Positions 34,505-44,735 are shown, numbered from the stretch's first letter. The stretch is DNA of 64,000 nucleotides from Doryteuthis pealeii (GCA_023376005.1 CM042157.1:90330987-90394986), one strand, 5' to 3'. A program made the numbers and translations. Notes: a model not told the origin generated them from the letters alone.

Positions 34505-35717
34505 GGCCCCCGATTTTCCGTTTCAAATTTTTCTAAATTCCGTTTCCACTTTTAGTCAATTCCGTTTTTTTCCGTTTCCACTTTTGGTAATTCCCATTTT
34601 TATAGTATTTTGTGAAAAAATGAAATAAAATTTGCTAATTATTAAAACTGAAAACAAAAACATAATTCAAAGTTTCATTACATATAAAGAAATAGCAAAT
34701 GTTTACAATTTTTTTTGAAATTGTGAAATCAAAGGCCAAAAATAAATTATATGTAAAAATCCGGGAGAATCCCTGTGTAATGGTAAGCTTCGGAGTAGAC
34801 GAGCCAGTCGGTTCATAAAATGGCGTTTGAGAAAGTTTTTTCTTTATTTCTAAATTGTATGGTCACATGATAGTAGCATTTACTTTTCTTTCGTCATATT
34901 CATAAAACAAGGTTACAAGTTGTTTAGAATCTTTTACTTGGAAATTTTGTAAAAAATCAAACGGAGCCTCGAGGGGGCTTCGGCCGGGGTCCAGTGAGTT
35001 TCAGCCGCTGGACCTGCCCGATGTTAAATTATAAGCATCAATCTCAAGGGGCTATCCCCCAGGCAATACCTGCCCCCTTGATTTAAAGGGGCAGGGCTGG
35101 GTTTATTGCCCAGCGCCTGAGGCGCACCCCTTTGAGGGGGAATGCCGACGGGATCAAAGCAATTTTTCCACCTGCCACCCATGAGTCTCGGCTTGTGGGT
35201 GGTCCCACGTTAATAGGGCCTTGTGCCTAACTCATACAAGTGGGGTGTGGGGTAAATATACTCGAGGAAATGAATTTGTTAAACTTTTTGATCTTTGTAT
35301 CTCCCCCTTCCAATTTCTACATGTCTACCTTCCCGTTTCCACCTCTTACATTACAGTTTCTTAGAAAAATATAAGACTAATCAATTTCATCATAAAATCT
35401 ATGATCCACTTTTCTTTTTTTAGGTAAAAACTTTTGCCCTTAATTCTTTTTCGGACTTTAAAAGGAAAAATAACTCATATTTGTAAAGTCAATTTTAAAG
35501 GAAATAACTAGGTTATGTTATGTTCTATTCATTAAAACGTTTAACAAAAAAATCGGAGAGACAGTCAAGTTTAGAAAGAATTAAAACAAAAATTTGAAAA
35601 CCCAAAAATCAATTTATTTATTTATTGAAAATTTCATTAAAAATCTCAGATTCCGTTTCAGATTAACGATTCCGCGATTCTGTCCGCGATTCTGTGATCG
35701 CGGAAAATTGGACCCCC
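34505..35717. mobile_element. DNA-transposon-like element with GC insert
   Basis: Inverted ends GGCCCCCGATTTTCCG (34505-34520) and CGGAAAATTGGACCCCC (35701-35717) match at about 12 of 16 positions. Flanks TATGTATACTTA and TATGTACTTA suggest a duplication of 8-10 bp, as in hAT-type elements. Subterminal regions repeat 'TCCGTTTCCACTTTT'. No transposase frame is found. An unrelated GC-rich insert lies at 34975-35260. Confidence 0.5.
34975..35260. other. GC-rich hairpin-dense insert of unknown origin
   Basis: 286 bp, over half G+C, in a region near 30% G+C. It is bracketed by CTCGAGG at 34968-34974 and 35261-35267, suggesting an insertion with a 7-bp duplication. It contains several consecutive hairpins: GGTCCAG/CTGGACC, CAAGGGGC/GCCCCCTTG, AAAGGGG/CCCCTTT enclosing CTGGG/CCCAG, and CACCCA/TGGGTG. 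No ORF, no polymerase III boxes and no other copy in the window. It could be a SINE-like or structured-RNA-derived insertion; I do not recognise it. Confidence 0.5.
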
Positions 35718-35784
35718 TATGTACTTAAGAGCTATTGTAAAATAGTTCAATATTTAAAAGCTATAATAATCTTGATTTAACTTT

Positions 35785-35935
35785 TTCTCTTTCTTTCTTT
35801 GTCTCTCTCTCCATACTTCTCTTTATACTTCCCCCTCTCTATCTCTCTATCTCCCCCTCCCCTCCCCTATCTGTTTATCTTTCCCTCTCTATCTATCCTC
35901 TTTCCCCTCTCTCTTTTATCTTTATTCTCTTTCCT
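35785..35935. repeat. Polypyrimidine (CT-rich) tract
   Basis: About 150 bp, almost entirely C and T on the plus strand, interspersed with TAT. Low-complexity; the 67-codon frame through it is not a gene. From 35940 to 36320 nothing is recognised. Confidence 0.85.
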
Positions 35936-36324
35936 CACAATCAAAACTAATGGTCCATTTTTTTTATCTGAGGTAGTGACACACAAGTTTATTAATATCT
36001 AGATGTTTTATATCAAATATTCTTCAGCTTAAAAATGAATCAGTTTTTTTCAATCAAAAAGGAAAATGTTATTTCCTACAATCATTTTAATCAAATCTTC
36101 AAGATAGAATACTCTTTGCATATTTGGGATGGTTCTTATTTTTGCTATTGTTCATTTATAGACTTAATCTTTGTCCTTTCACTATATTTCAATAAGTAAA
36201 TATTTCTATTATTATTGTTGTTGACGTGTTTCTTTTACTTATGTTTAGGCATGTATGTTGTTTGAACTTGATACTTAATTTAATGATATCCTAAAACACT
36301 GTGGACATTTGCCCTTTTTCAGTG

Positions 36325-36485
36325 GGTTCCATCTGAAAAATGCTTATGAAATCATGCCAAACCACACATCAATTAAAAGGAAATTGATTTATCTAAAAGT
36401 TTATCAAGGTTGTTTATATGTGTATCTTATAAGTTTTTAATTATGAGACACAAGAAAGAAAATAAATGACAAATATTCAAACACC
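36325..36485. repeat. Dispersed repeat G, copy 2
   Basis: Matches 27100-27315 at 'GAAATTGATTTATCTA', 'CAAGGTTGTTTATATGTG' and the region after it. Diverged; origin unknown. Confidence 0.5.
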
Positions 36486-36589
36486 TTATCAACATATGCA
36501 TAGATAAAACATAGACTACTATTGACAGGTTAATCAGATCTGGAAATCTGATCTCTATAATAAAATAAAATGGAAATTCTTCCAATGTG

Positions 36590-37510
36590 TAGTCATGTCA
36601 GTGCTACTATACAGTTGCATCACCTGAACTTTAATGAAATGCCTAGAGAAAAATCTAGATGAGAACTAGACAAGAAATGCTGCAATCTGTCCTGAACAAA
36701 TTCTGGAAGCAACAACCCTACAAAACAGCAACTGTACAGCCACTTACCTCCCATCTCACAAACCATTCAAGTAAAATTGTTACGTAGTGGCCTTTTTCGC
36801 TACTCTAAATTGTGTACGTTAGTACTGGGGTTTTCACTGTACCCAAAGCGATGTATGTTAGTAGTCAGCTACTACTGACTACTGGACTTCAATAAACAAC
36901 AGATACGTATGTACAAAGAGAGGACCCTTCTTCGGTGTGTAGGTGTGGTGAAGGCGCAGAACTTATAATGAGTGCCGAGGGGGTTTTCTGATGGGAGACA
37001 TGAAGTGTCCTTTCGGCTGGCGGCTGGCGTCTCTGTGGTCTGACTGCTGTCGGCTCGACCCTCTGGCTTTTGTATTGACGACACGCCTACGCATCTTTAT
37101 CTTTTGATCTGATAACGAACGTTTTGTTATATATTTCTTTATCTTCTCCCTGCTTCCGTGACCGGAAAGCCTCGCTTTCGTTTTCCCCTTTTTTTAAATA
37201 TATATTTTTATATTTTCTTTTGTCTTTTTGCCGGAAGCTTTGTTTTCCGGCCGAGGACAATACAACAAGATGAGCAAAACATGCTGGGCACTGCTGGAAA
37301 AATAAGAACAAACTCATAAGTGACATTCTCTTAGGGATTCTTACACTTGGACACACCAGCATTGGCCAACCAGCAACACTTATATTGGTTAGCTCTGTGC
37401 AGACACTGAGTGACATCTAGATGACTTGCTAAGAGCAATGAGTGATAGGGACAAATGGCAAGAGATAGTCAAAGAAATCCTTGCTGTTTGCACACCTTGA
37501 TGGTAATATT
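36590..37510 (+). pseudogene. LINE ORF2 C-terminal relic split by an LTR
   Basis: Before the LTR: 'VMSVLLYSCIT*TLMKCLEK', then 'NLDEN*TR', then 'NNPTKQQLYSHLPPISQTIQ'. After it: 'AKHAGHCWKNKNKLISDILL', then 'LCADTE' and 'AMSDRDKWQEIVKEILAV'. Together these follow the usual order of the region C-terminal to the reverse transcriptase in LINE ORF2 ('LLYG..TWTL', 'LYG.LPPIS.TI', 'RFAGHCWR.KDELISDLLLW', 'LC.DTG', 'M.DR..W...V'). Stops and frameshifts make it a dead copy. The LTR at 36778-37267 interrupts it between 'SQTIQV' and 'AGHCW'. Confidence 0.75.
36778..37267 (+). mobile_element. LTR family 2, solo copy inserted in a LINE
   Basis: 490 bp beginning TGTTACGTAGTGGC and ending ATACAACA, so TG...CA ends. 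It shares long blocks with 62573-63177, such as 'CCTACGCATCTTTATCTTTT', 'ATATTTCTTTATCTTCTCCC' and 'TGACCGGAAAGCCTCGCTT'. GC content is clearly higher than its flanks. The flanking 5 bp do not match perfectly (AAAAT and AAGAT if offset), so the duplication is doubtful. Gypsy-type LTRs often start TGTTACG; no internal genes are present. Confidence 0.65.
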
Positions 37511-38186
37511 TTAACAATTTCTTAGTATTGTAATTTTGACTTAACCATTAAATCTGTATATCTAAGCTGAACTAAATCTGTCACATTTGTAATAGTCGCT
37601 AAGGTAAATGAGGGCAAAAGTGAAATTTTAGTTAAAAGGTCAAGTATGCACCAATGATAAATTGGGTATACAGGAATTAGTAGCTGTATAACAGTTGCAT
37701 ACATATGTGCATCTATACACACAGTATTTATATATCTATATTTATCTTATATAATGTTCTCTTTTCTGTTCTCTGCTTACTCTATCAGTTTACTAATGAG
37801 CTGCAATTCATTCGCAAAGAATACTATAAGATTTCAATTCACCTCTTCTTAGACTTCTGTTACAGCTTTTATTCTTTCTTTTTACATATGTTCTCTCTAT
37901 GATATTTTTGGGTGTGTGCAATATACGTGTGTGGAAAAGATATATAAGCCCGTCTCCCTTCCTTGTTGGTTCTCGGATATAACAGTAGTTTAGAAATCTG
38001 AATTCTACCTCCGTGTTCAGCATGCCTTCTCTCCAAGAATTAATGTTTTTTTTTTGTTGTTTTTTTCCTTCTTTCCAAGATGCCAACATTATTGGTGGAG
38101 TCAGTATATTGTATACTATTTTTCTTTGTCAAAGTAGTCTCTGTATGTTTATCTTATATAATCTCTATGCTATTCTCAACTAAACC

Positions 38187-38718
38187 GGTAATTTACGAGG
38201 AAGTGCGTCCCGGTCTCCTGCCTCAGAAATTGCTACCCGGTGACTATTAAAATAACGTCCCCAGCTATGTTGTCTCGGTGGTGTTACTTGAAAGAAAACA
38301 ACTAACTTAGGGCGTTAAATGTATTTTAGAGGGGCGGGGTGCTTCTCTTTTTTGATATGAACAAATGGAGATGGGTGGATAGAATATAAACAAAGTAAAA
38401 AATGAACAAATTGAGGTAGATAGATAGATAGATAGATATCCATCTTCATATCTAAACAAGAATTACGTCAAATTTCTATAAATAAACAAGAATTACGACA
38501 AATTTCTATAAATAAATTTCTAAATTACGATAAATAAATAAGAATTACGACAAAAAAAGAGAAGGCCCCCCCCCTCTAAAATACATTTAACGCCCTAAGT
38601 TGGTTGTTTTCTTTCAAGTAACACCACCGAGACGACATAGCTGGGGACGTTATTTTAATAGTCACCAGGTAGCAATTTCTGAGGCAGGAGACCGGGATGC
38701 ACTTCTTCATAAATTACC
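38187..38718. mobile_element. Fold-back MITE family B, copy 2 with 8-bp duplication
   Basis: 532 bp with inverted arms of about 150 bp: starts GGTAATTTACGAGGAAGTGC, ends with CACTTCTTCATAAATTACC. Perfect 8-bp duplication ACTAAACC at 38179-38186 and 38719-38726. Centre: (TAGA)n and 'AACAAGAATTACGACAAATT' units facing each other. An 8-bp duplication is used by hAT, Merlin and P transposases. No ORF; non-autonomous. From 37515 to 38180 nothing else is recognised. Confidence 0.88.
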
Positions 38719-38997
38719 ACTAAACCTTCAAAAACCTGATAATATTTAATCTCTATCGTTTAGAGAGCCATCACCTAAATTAGCCAAGTTTTTCTTACAT
38801 CACAAAGCTTCTTATAGAACTATGAACAGTTTGTGCTATATTTTTAGCTTAGTTTTTAGAAAAGCCAGAATGCTAAGCATTTGAGATTTTTCAGTTCATT
38901 TACAAATTTGGAAAATGGATAACTAATGGATAAGCTATGATAAGACATAGTGATACTTTTTATTTATTTTTTAATCTTTAGATGAAGCATTGTCACT

Positions 38998-39028
38998 CAT
39001 CATCATCATCATCATCATCATCATCACT
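38998..39028. repeat. (ATC)n microsatellite
   Basis: Ten ATC units. Confidence 0.9.
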
Positions 39029-39473
39029 ATTAGTAATAAATTGTTCTTCAGACAAGAGCATTATTACAAATCCTGTTTAGAGTAGATTGATACTTTAATA
39101 TATTCAATAAGTATTGTTAAATTAGTTTTTTGTCAGGGTGAATTAGTGCTCTAGCTAGCTGGGTTCAATTCACTTGTTTTTGCATTTTATAATGGGTACA
39201 ACATAATCACACTATTTTCTGATACCATTGATAACAATTTCAGCCTAAAATAGATTTTTTTTAAATTGAAAAAAATGGAAGCAATTTTTTGGCTATTATT
39301 TTCCTGTTCTGTTTATAGAATTTTTTTCTAAATTATTCTGAGATTGGTCTTGAATATTATTGGAATAATTTTCAGGTTCCATTTTGACAAATGGTAAATA
39401 GATTTTAATCTTTTTGTGATAGACATCAAGTACAAAAGAGCAATGCAAATATTAAGTTTATGAGCAAATACTC

Positions 39474-39491
39474 AAAAAAAAAAAAAAAAAA

Positions 39492-39532
<41 letters not shown>

Positions 39533-39552
39533 CATACACACACACACACAAG
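39474..39552. repeat. Compound microsatellite A-run, (TA)n, (CA)n
   Basis: A poly(A) run is followed by TA repeats, then CATA and CA repeats. Flanking 39030-39470 is AT-rich without features. Confidence 0.9.
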
Positions 39553-39814
39553 GTGTCATAAAAATATCAAGATTAAAGCTGTATTTACCAAGAACTGAAC
39601 AGTGAATGAAATGTTAATTTTTTCAGAATACAAAGTGTGCCAAAACATTTTTAAGTTCATCATCTTAAATGATGATGCGCATTTTTAGTTGGGTTAAATT
39701 TAAAAAATACAAATTTAACTTGCATTATACTGAAAAGTCAGTACTATATGAAGAAAAAAAAAAAGAAACTCTACCAAGAATAACTTTACAGTTAGCCGAT
39801 CAATGGGTGATACT

Positions 39815-39945
39815 TGGATTTACATTACCTCATCCTCACTAAATATAGTAGTTCCTCCTTAATTGAGGTTTTCATTACCAGAGTTTCAGTTACCCACAGT
39901 CAAACCCAGAAAAAAGCAAATTATAAGTTTTATGTAATAATGGTT
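39815..39945 (+). mobile_element. Possible pogo/Tigger-like DNA transposon fragment
   Basis: 'TAGTAGTTCCTCCTTAATTG' followed by 'GAGTTTCAGTTACCCACAGT' and 'CAAACCCAGAAAAAAGC' resembles the terminal region of pogo/Tigger elements ('CGGTTTCAGTTACCCGCGGTC'). Only a short stretch is recognisable. Confidence 0.4.
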
Positions 39946-40229
39946 CTAAAGCTTAAGATTAGTGATGTTGGCATTGGGCGAGGAATGGCGACTTTTTGTA
40001 AACTATTTTTGTCTGTAAAATGAGTTCTAGAGCCTCCCTACTCTTACAAATTGGTTTATAAAAGCATTTTTGTCCAAGGAATCCCAAAAAGTCTTAACGT
40101 CAACCAATTTTAAGTTATTGATGATTTCTGATGTGGCACTGCGTCTATGACAAAAAAACTTTCTATTATTACTTCACATATATTGAATATTATTTGTACC
40201 AAAATGATAGTTTTGATATTTGCTACATA

Positions 40230-40600
40230 CAATGTAGTAGTCTAATTTGGGAACTTATGTTTTATGAGTTTGAAGTGGGCTACAACGCCACAGATGCAAC
40301 TAAAAATATTTATTGTATAAAAGGTGATGGTGCAGTTGATCAGAGTGCAGTAAGTAGATGGTTCAAGAAATTTCACTTGGGTTGCAAGAATCTCAATGAT
40401 CAGACAAGGTCAGGTAGGTCTAAAATTGCATTCTAAGGCCATGCTCTAAGTCATAGAGAGCACTTGGAGAGTATCAGGCAAACTTAGCATCTCACAGTCC
40501 AGTATGATTTGTCACCTTCACAATCTTGGCAAAAGCATCTGGAACTACTGAATTATTCTTCACATTACCAAAATATCCCAAAACTTTTCTTTCTCTACTT
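40230..40600 (+). pseudogene. mariner-family transposase relic (N-terminal, HTH part)
   Basis: The frame reads 'YEFEVGYNATDATKNIYCIK', 'GDGAVDQSAVSRWFKKFHLG' and 'CKNLNDQTRSGRSK', then stops. The trace continues in other frames with 'SGKLSISQSSMICHLHNLGK' and 'SIWNY'. This is the two-helix-turn-helix DNA-binding region of mariner transposases ('YEF..G.NATEA..NI...YG...VS.STV..WFKKFR.GDFSLED..RSGRP'). The catalytic domain is absent. Dead copy; it may have belonged to an element like the relic at 13708. Confidence 0.82.
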
Positions 40601-40840
40601 GTATCTTTTAAAGTAAAAATAAATGGTAGATGTAAACACTATATTTTCTCTGTTGGTTATTATTCATTCATACAGATGAACATTTGTTTCATTGTGATTT
40701 GAATATTTTAAGACTAATTCTAAAAACAACATATAAAAGTGACATTGCTTGATGCTTACTATTTCTAGCAATCAAAATAACATCAAATCCATGGACATAA
40801 GAAGGAAATTATTCTTCGTCCATTTGAAGAAAAGGATTTT

Positions 40841-40846
<6 letters not shown>

Positions 40847-40875
<29 letters not shown>
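40847..40875. repeat. Poly(T) run
   Basis: About 29 T. It follows the mariner relic; the intervening and following sequence to 41420 is unremarkable. Confidence 0.85.
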
Positions 40876-40877
<2 letters not shown>

Positions 40878-41424
40878 AAATTTGCTAATTTTTAGTTAAA
40901 ATAAATAAATGAAATGGTTTCCATTCTGATTCCTATATTTGTCTTTCTAGAAAGGAAGGATAAGAAATATTCTTTGTAGGTTCATAAAATCAAACCAGCT
41001 GATACGTGAATTTATTAAATTCACAGCTTGTTAAAATATTCTTTCTGTTATTCTAGGTCAATTTGGGCAGAGTTTAGTATTTGTCTGGTCAGAGTGTTAT
41101 AATTTAAAATATTTGCTGATGAATGAAACATGAGAATCTACTTAAAATCTGGTTTGGCTTTACATGATAATTTTATAGGAGTTAATTTGCCATAAAATTT
41201 TACACATTAATTCTCTTCAGAATTTCTCTATTTTGAAACTGGCAAGTTGCTTGGTTATTTTGTTAATGGTATATCAAACCTTGTAGGCTATTGAATATCA
41301 AATCTTTTTTCTCTCTCTTTTTTTAATTTTTTTTTTGTTATATATTATTTGTAGGAAATAGTTTGTAGATAAATATTTTTTTGCTTGATTTGTTTTTTTA
41401 TTAACTTGCAAACAGATCTGTTTG

Positions 41425-41600
41425 ACCCATAGATAGAACTCTAAATGGTACTACCACTCCAGCTCAGAGTGGACCTGGGAGTAATAGGAATGAAGAGCTA
41501 CAGAATTAGAACCTCACCAGATTAGTGGCACACACGGGACACCCATTTAGAAACTTTCACATGGTACTACCAACCATATGGGGTACTTTCCATTGTTTTA
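41425..41600 (-). mobile_element. Family C retroelement, old partial copy
   Basis: Plus-strand blocks 'TGACCCATAGATAGAACTCT', 'GGTACTACCACTCCAGCTCA' + 'GAGTGGACC' and 'GAACCTCACCAGATTAG' are the reverse complement of the 3' part of family C ('CTGACCCGGAGTGGTAGTAC', 'GGTGAGGTTCCAG'). Clearly older than the other copies. Confidence 0.65.
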
Positions 41601-41814
41601 ACTGCTTCAATCACATGATATACCCGTACCAAAATATTGAAAAACTTTTGACTCACACTAGTATTCATTTGTAAATTATCAAGTTACATTTTAGAATAAA
41701 TAGTCTAGGAAGGATTATTGTCTTTTTTCTTTTTTCTTTAACTGAGGTATGACTCCATTGTGCATATATTCTTTTTATTACATGGGAAGATTTTTCTCTG
41801 CAAATGTCTGAAGT

Positions 41815-42152
41815 ATTATTGTGTATTAAATCCTTACCAATATTATTGTGTATTAAATCCTTACCAATATTATTGCGTATTAAATCCTTACCAATATTAT
41901 TGCGTATTAAATCCTTACCAATATTATTGCGTATTAAATCCTTACCAATATTATTGTGTATTAAATCCTTACCAATATTATTGCGTATTAAATCCTTACC
42001 AATATTATTGCGTATTAAATCCTTACCAATATCATTGTGTATTAAACCCTTACCAATATCATTGTGTATTAAACCCTTACCAATATCATTGTGTATTAAA
42101 TCCTTACCAATATCATTGTGTATTAAATCCTTACCAATATCATTGTGTATTA
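41815..42152. repeat. 27-bp minisatellite
   Basis: Thirteen copies of a 27-bp unit ('GTATTAAATCCTTACCAATA' + 'TTATTGC' or variants), with no length changes. The first eight carry ATATTATTG and the last five ATATCATTG, so variants are clustered. Because 27 is divisible by three and the unit lacks stops in several frames, long repetitive open frames arise on both strands. No evidence that they are proteins. Confidence 0.92.
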
Positions 42153-42712
42153 CCAATACTTCCTCTAAAGTTTCCATAGAATATGTTCAACTTTACAAGT
42201 TTTTCTCTCTTATTCTAATTTTTCTCTCTTGAAATTAGAGATAAGATATAACAATATGAAAGCAGAACATAAAGGGTTACATAATTTTGATGGGTAGAGG
42301 AGCAGTCTGATTTTTACTTGACTGATCATTTCAACAACACTCTTTCACATATATTATGATTCAGTTTTTGTCTGTCACACTTTGATCAGTTGCCAGTGTT
42401 TGAAAAGCAATGCCATTCAAATGAAAGGACTTGTCATATAATACTTAGAGGGGAAACCAGTGATTGTTGCTTGAAGAGTGCTTTATATTCTGTTCAAAGG
42501 ATTGTTTGAAAGGAGGGAGAGTATTAGTAAAAAGAAGAAAGAGTCATTGAATGTATTTTGACACCTCCGATAAGGCAGCTGCAATCCAAAGTGATGTTGT
42601 TTTGCCAAGATCATCTCAGTGTAATCTTGAAGAAGGTGGAATGGAAAAGAGAAATATTAGCTTTTTACAAATATGATTACGCTGCTCAAGTGTTTTTGGT
42701 ACATGTACACAC

Positions 42713-42716
42713 ATAT

Positions 42717-42761
<45 letters not shown>
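42713..42761. repeat. (TA)n microsatellite
   Basis: About 49 bp of TA with one phase shift. The preceding 42160-42710 shows no recognised features. Confidence 0.9.
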
Positions 42762-42764
<3 letters not shown>

Positions 42765-43004
42765 TGATAGGAAGGGTTTATATATATGTTTGTTATGAAG
42801 CAATCAGTTATAGGTTGATTCTTTGTTATCTACCAAATCTTTTATTCTCTTCTACTTTCTTAAGAGAAGCACTTAGCTGTACTTTATGAAGATTTTCTGG
42901 GGGGTTTTCTATGAAGACAAATAATGCTGCTTTTTAATTTAGTTATTGTGTATTATATTTGATTAAAAAGTATCAATACAGACATTGTTTTTTTTTGGGG
43001 GGGG

Positions 43005-43350
43005 GGTTGTATTATTTGAACTATTGTCCTCATCATCATTGTTATTTGTACAACATTTTGCCTGATGTTCCCTCCGTCCTTCTTCAGGTTTTCTTTTCGG
43101 ACTCGGGGAACCTTTTTTTCGGACTTGGGGAAGCTTCTTTTTTTCGGACTTTCTTTTTTCGGACTCGGGAACCTTCTTTTTTTCGGACTCGGGAACCTTC
43201 TTTTTTTCGGACTCGGGAACCTTCTTTTTTTCGGACTCGGGAACCTCTTTTTTTTCGAGAACCTTCTTTTTTTCGGACTCGAGAACCTTCTTTTTTTCGG
43301 ACTCGGCGAACCTTCTTTTTTTTCGGACTCGGGAGCCATCACGGAAGTTT
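43005..43350 (-). mobile_element. Family E element with internal 24-bp minisatellite
   Basis: The left arm 43005-43090 matches 7835-7930 and 55566-55660. It is followed by about ten tandem units of roughly 24 bp ('CTTCTTTTTTTCGGACTCGG' + 'GAAC') to 43345. No right arm is recognisable. The open frames in all directions across the units are repeat artefacts. The related 55566 copy has the same 'TCGGACTCGGGAACCTTC' unit between two arms, so the tandem array belongs to the element. Confidence 0.8.
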
Positions 43351-44377
43351 GAGCCTAACCCTTTATTCAGTCCATGGGGGTATCCTTGATTTTTTTTCAT
43401 TTTTTTCATTTTAAAATTTAAACAAAGACCTGCATAGATGAGCAACTTATATAATAGTGATGATGTCTAGACATTTAAACAAAGTCTAGATGAGTCAGTG
43501 CCATTTTTGATGAGACACAGGATTATAAAAGTCAAACATCCTTCATACTCACAAGACTTAGTTCCCTGTAACTTTTTCTTGTTTCCTCCACTGAAAATTT
43601 GAGGACATGGAGGACATTAAATGAAATACAACATTGCAGTTTATATCAAAGAAAAAAGTTTTAGAGTTGACTTGATCAATGGAAAACTTTCTGGAATAAA
43701 TGTGTTAAATGCCAAAGGGTCTACTTTGAAGAAATTTAATATTTTATTGAATGTTCATTCCTATTTTGGTAAATACTGCTTCAGTCTTGATACTTTTTTG
43801 ACAAAAGCAATGGCCTTTTTATTGATTTTCCTTTGAAGGGTTAAAGAATTTTGAGAATATCTTGAGGTCATTCTTTTCTTGGTTAGATTAATAACTTTTT
43901 CTCAATCTCTTTGTCTACTTTCTTTGGCAAATATATAACAAGTAGGAAAGAGATTAAATTACATATTTTTTGCTTCATAATAAAAATTTCTCTATTTATC
44001 ATCTATTATATTCTTTTTTATCAAATGTATTGGTAATTAAATATCGGTCAAAATTACCTTCCAAACATGATAGACTTGGTAGCTATTTTTAATCTATTTA
44101 CTGTATATACTTGTATATATGGTGAATTTTGAAGACCTAGTTTTTTAGGCAACAAAAAAAATGACATTGACCTATGATTAATAATTTTGTAACCTTGAAA
44201 TTAAGACATAATGAGAAGGATTAGGAAGAATCTTTTTCACTTGAAAAATTCTACAAATTTACGATTTTATGACCAGAAATTAAGATTTGTCCTATACACA
44301 ATGTTGACTTAATATGCAAATATATATTATTTATTTATTTATTTGTTGAATTTTGTAAAATATAAATGTTTTTCATA

Positions 44378-44422
44378 AGCAACTACCCAGGTTTCAGGTT
44401 ATTTCACCATCATCAGGTTGGT
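44378..44422 (-). ncRNA. Hammerhead-like motif, left arm of palindrome D
   Basis: Minus strand: CCAAC, core CTGATGA, stem II GGT/ACC, core GAAA, stem III CC-TG-GG, then TA and GTTGC. Stem I is weakened to about four pairs by a C/C mismatch. It mirrors the motif at 44545-44589. Confidence 0.5.
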
Positions 44423-44544
44423 AATAGATCTTCTGGTGTTTATGTGAAGACATTTGTTGTTATGTTTTTGGACCGCAAATTAGGTAATTTGCAGTCCAAA
44501 AACATAACAACAAATGTCTTCACATAAACACCAGAAGATCTATT

Positions 44545-44589
44545 AGCAACCTGACGATGGTGTAATAACCTGAAACCTGGGTAGTTGCT
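44545..44589 (+). ncRNA. Hammerhead-like motif, right arm of palindrome D
   Basis: AGCAAC (44545-44550) pairs with GTTGCT (44584-44589) as stem I. Between them lie CTGACGA (44551-44557), a short stem II GGT/ACC (44559-44561 with 44568-44570), GAAA (44572-44575), a two-pair stem III CC-TG-GG (44576-44581) and TA (44582-44583) at the cleavage position. All core bases fit the CUGANGA/GAAA/UH hammerhead pattern. The first stem II pair is U/U, so cleavage may be slow or lost. Confidence 0.55.
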
Positions 44590-44698
44590 TATGAAAAACA
44601 TTTATATTTTACAAAATTCAACAAATAAATAAATAAAGCTCCTGCAATTTTGTGCTTGAGCACTGTGATTTCTTTGTTTCATCCAAAAAGTTTTTTTT

Positions 44699-44700
<2 letters not shown>

Positions 44701-44731
<31 letters not shown>
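44701..44731. repeat. (TA)n microsatellite
   Basis: About 31 bp of TA followed by (TTTA)n. Confidence 0.9.

Positions 44732-44735
<4 letters not shown>

Larger units (their letters stand above)
44330..44637. mobile_element. 308-bp near-perfect palindrome (family D)
   Basis: Symmetric about 44483/44484: the left arm 44330-44483 pairs with 44484-44637 with only a few mismatches and practically no spacer. Both arms end in (TTTA)n/(TAAA)n. Each arm encodes, pointing outward, a hammerhead-like motif. No ORF. From 43450 to 44330 nothing else is recognised. It could be a fused inverted dimer of a short retroelement 3' end. Confidence 0.9.

Noticed and set aside
41815..42152. CRISPR array
   Set aside because: The unit is contiguous with no unique spacers, and the context is clearly animal repeat DNA.
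41760..42232. Repetitive proteins on both strands
   Set aside because: The frames are open only because the 27-bp unit is a multiple of three and lacks stops; no conserved sequence or start context.
42953..43445. Lysine/serine-rich or Phe/Arg-rich proteins
   Set aside because: Produced by the 24-bp tandem array inside a family E element; open in opposing frames at once.
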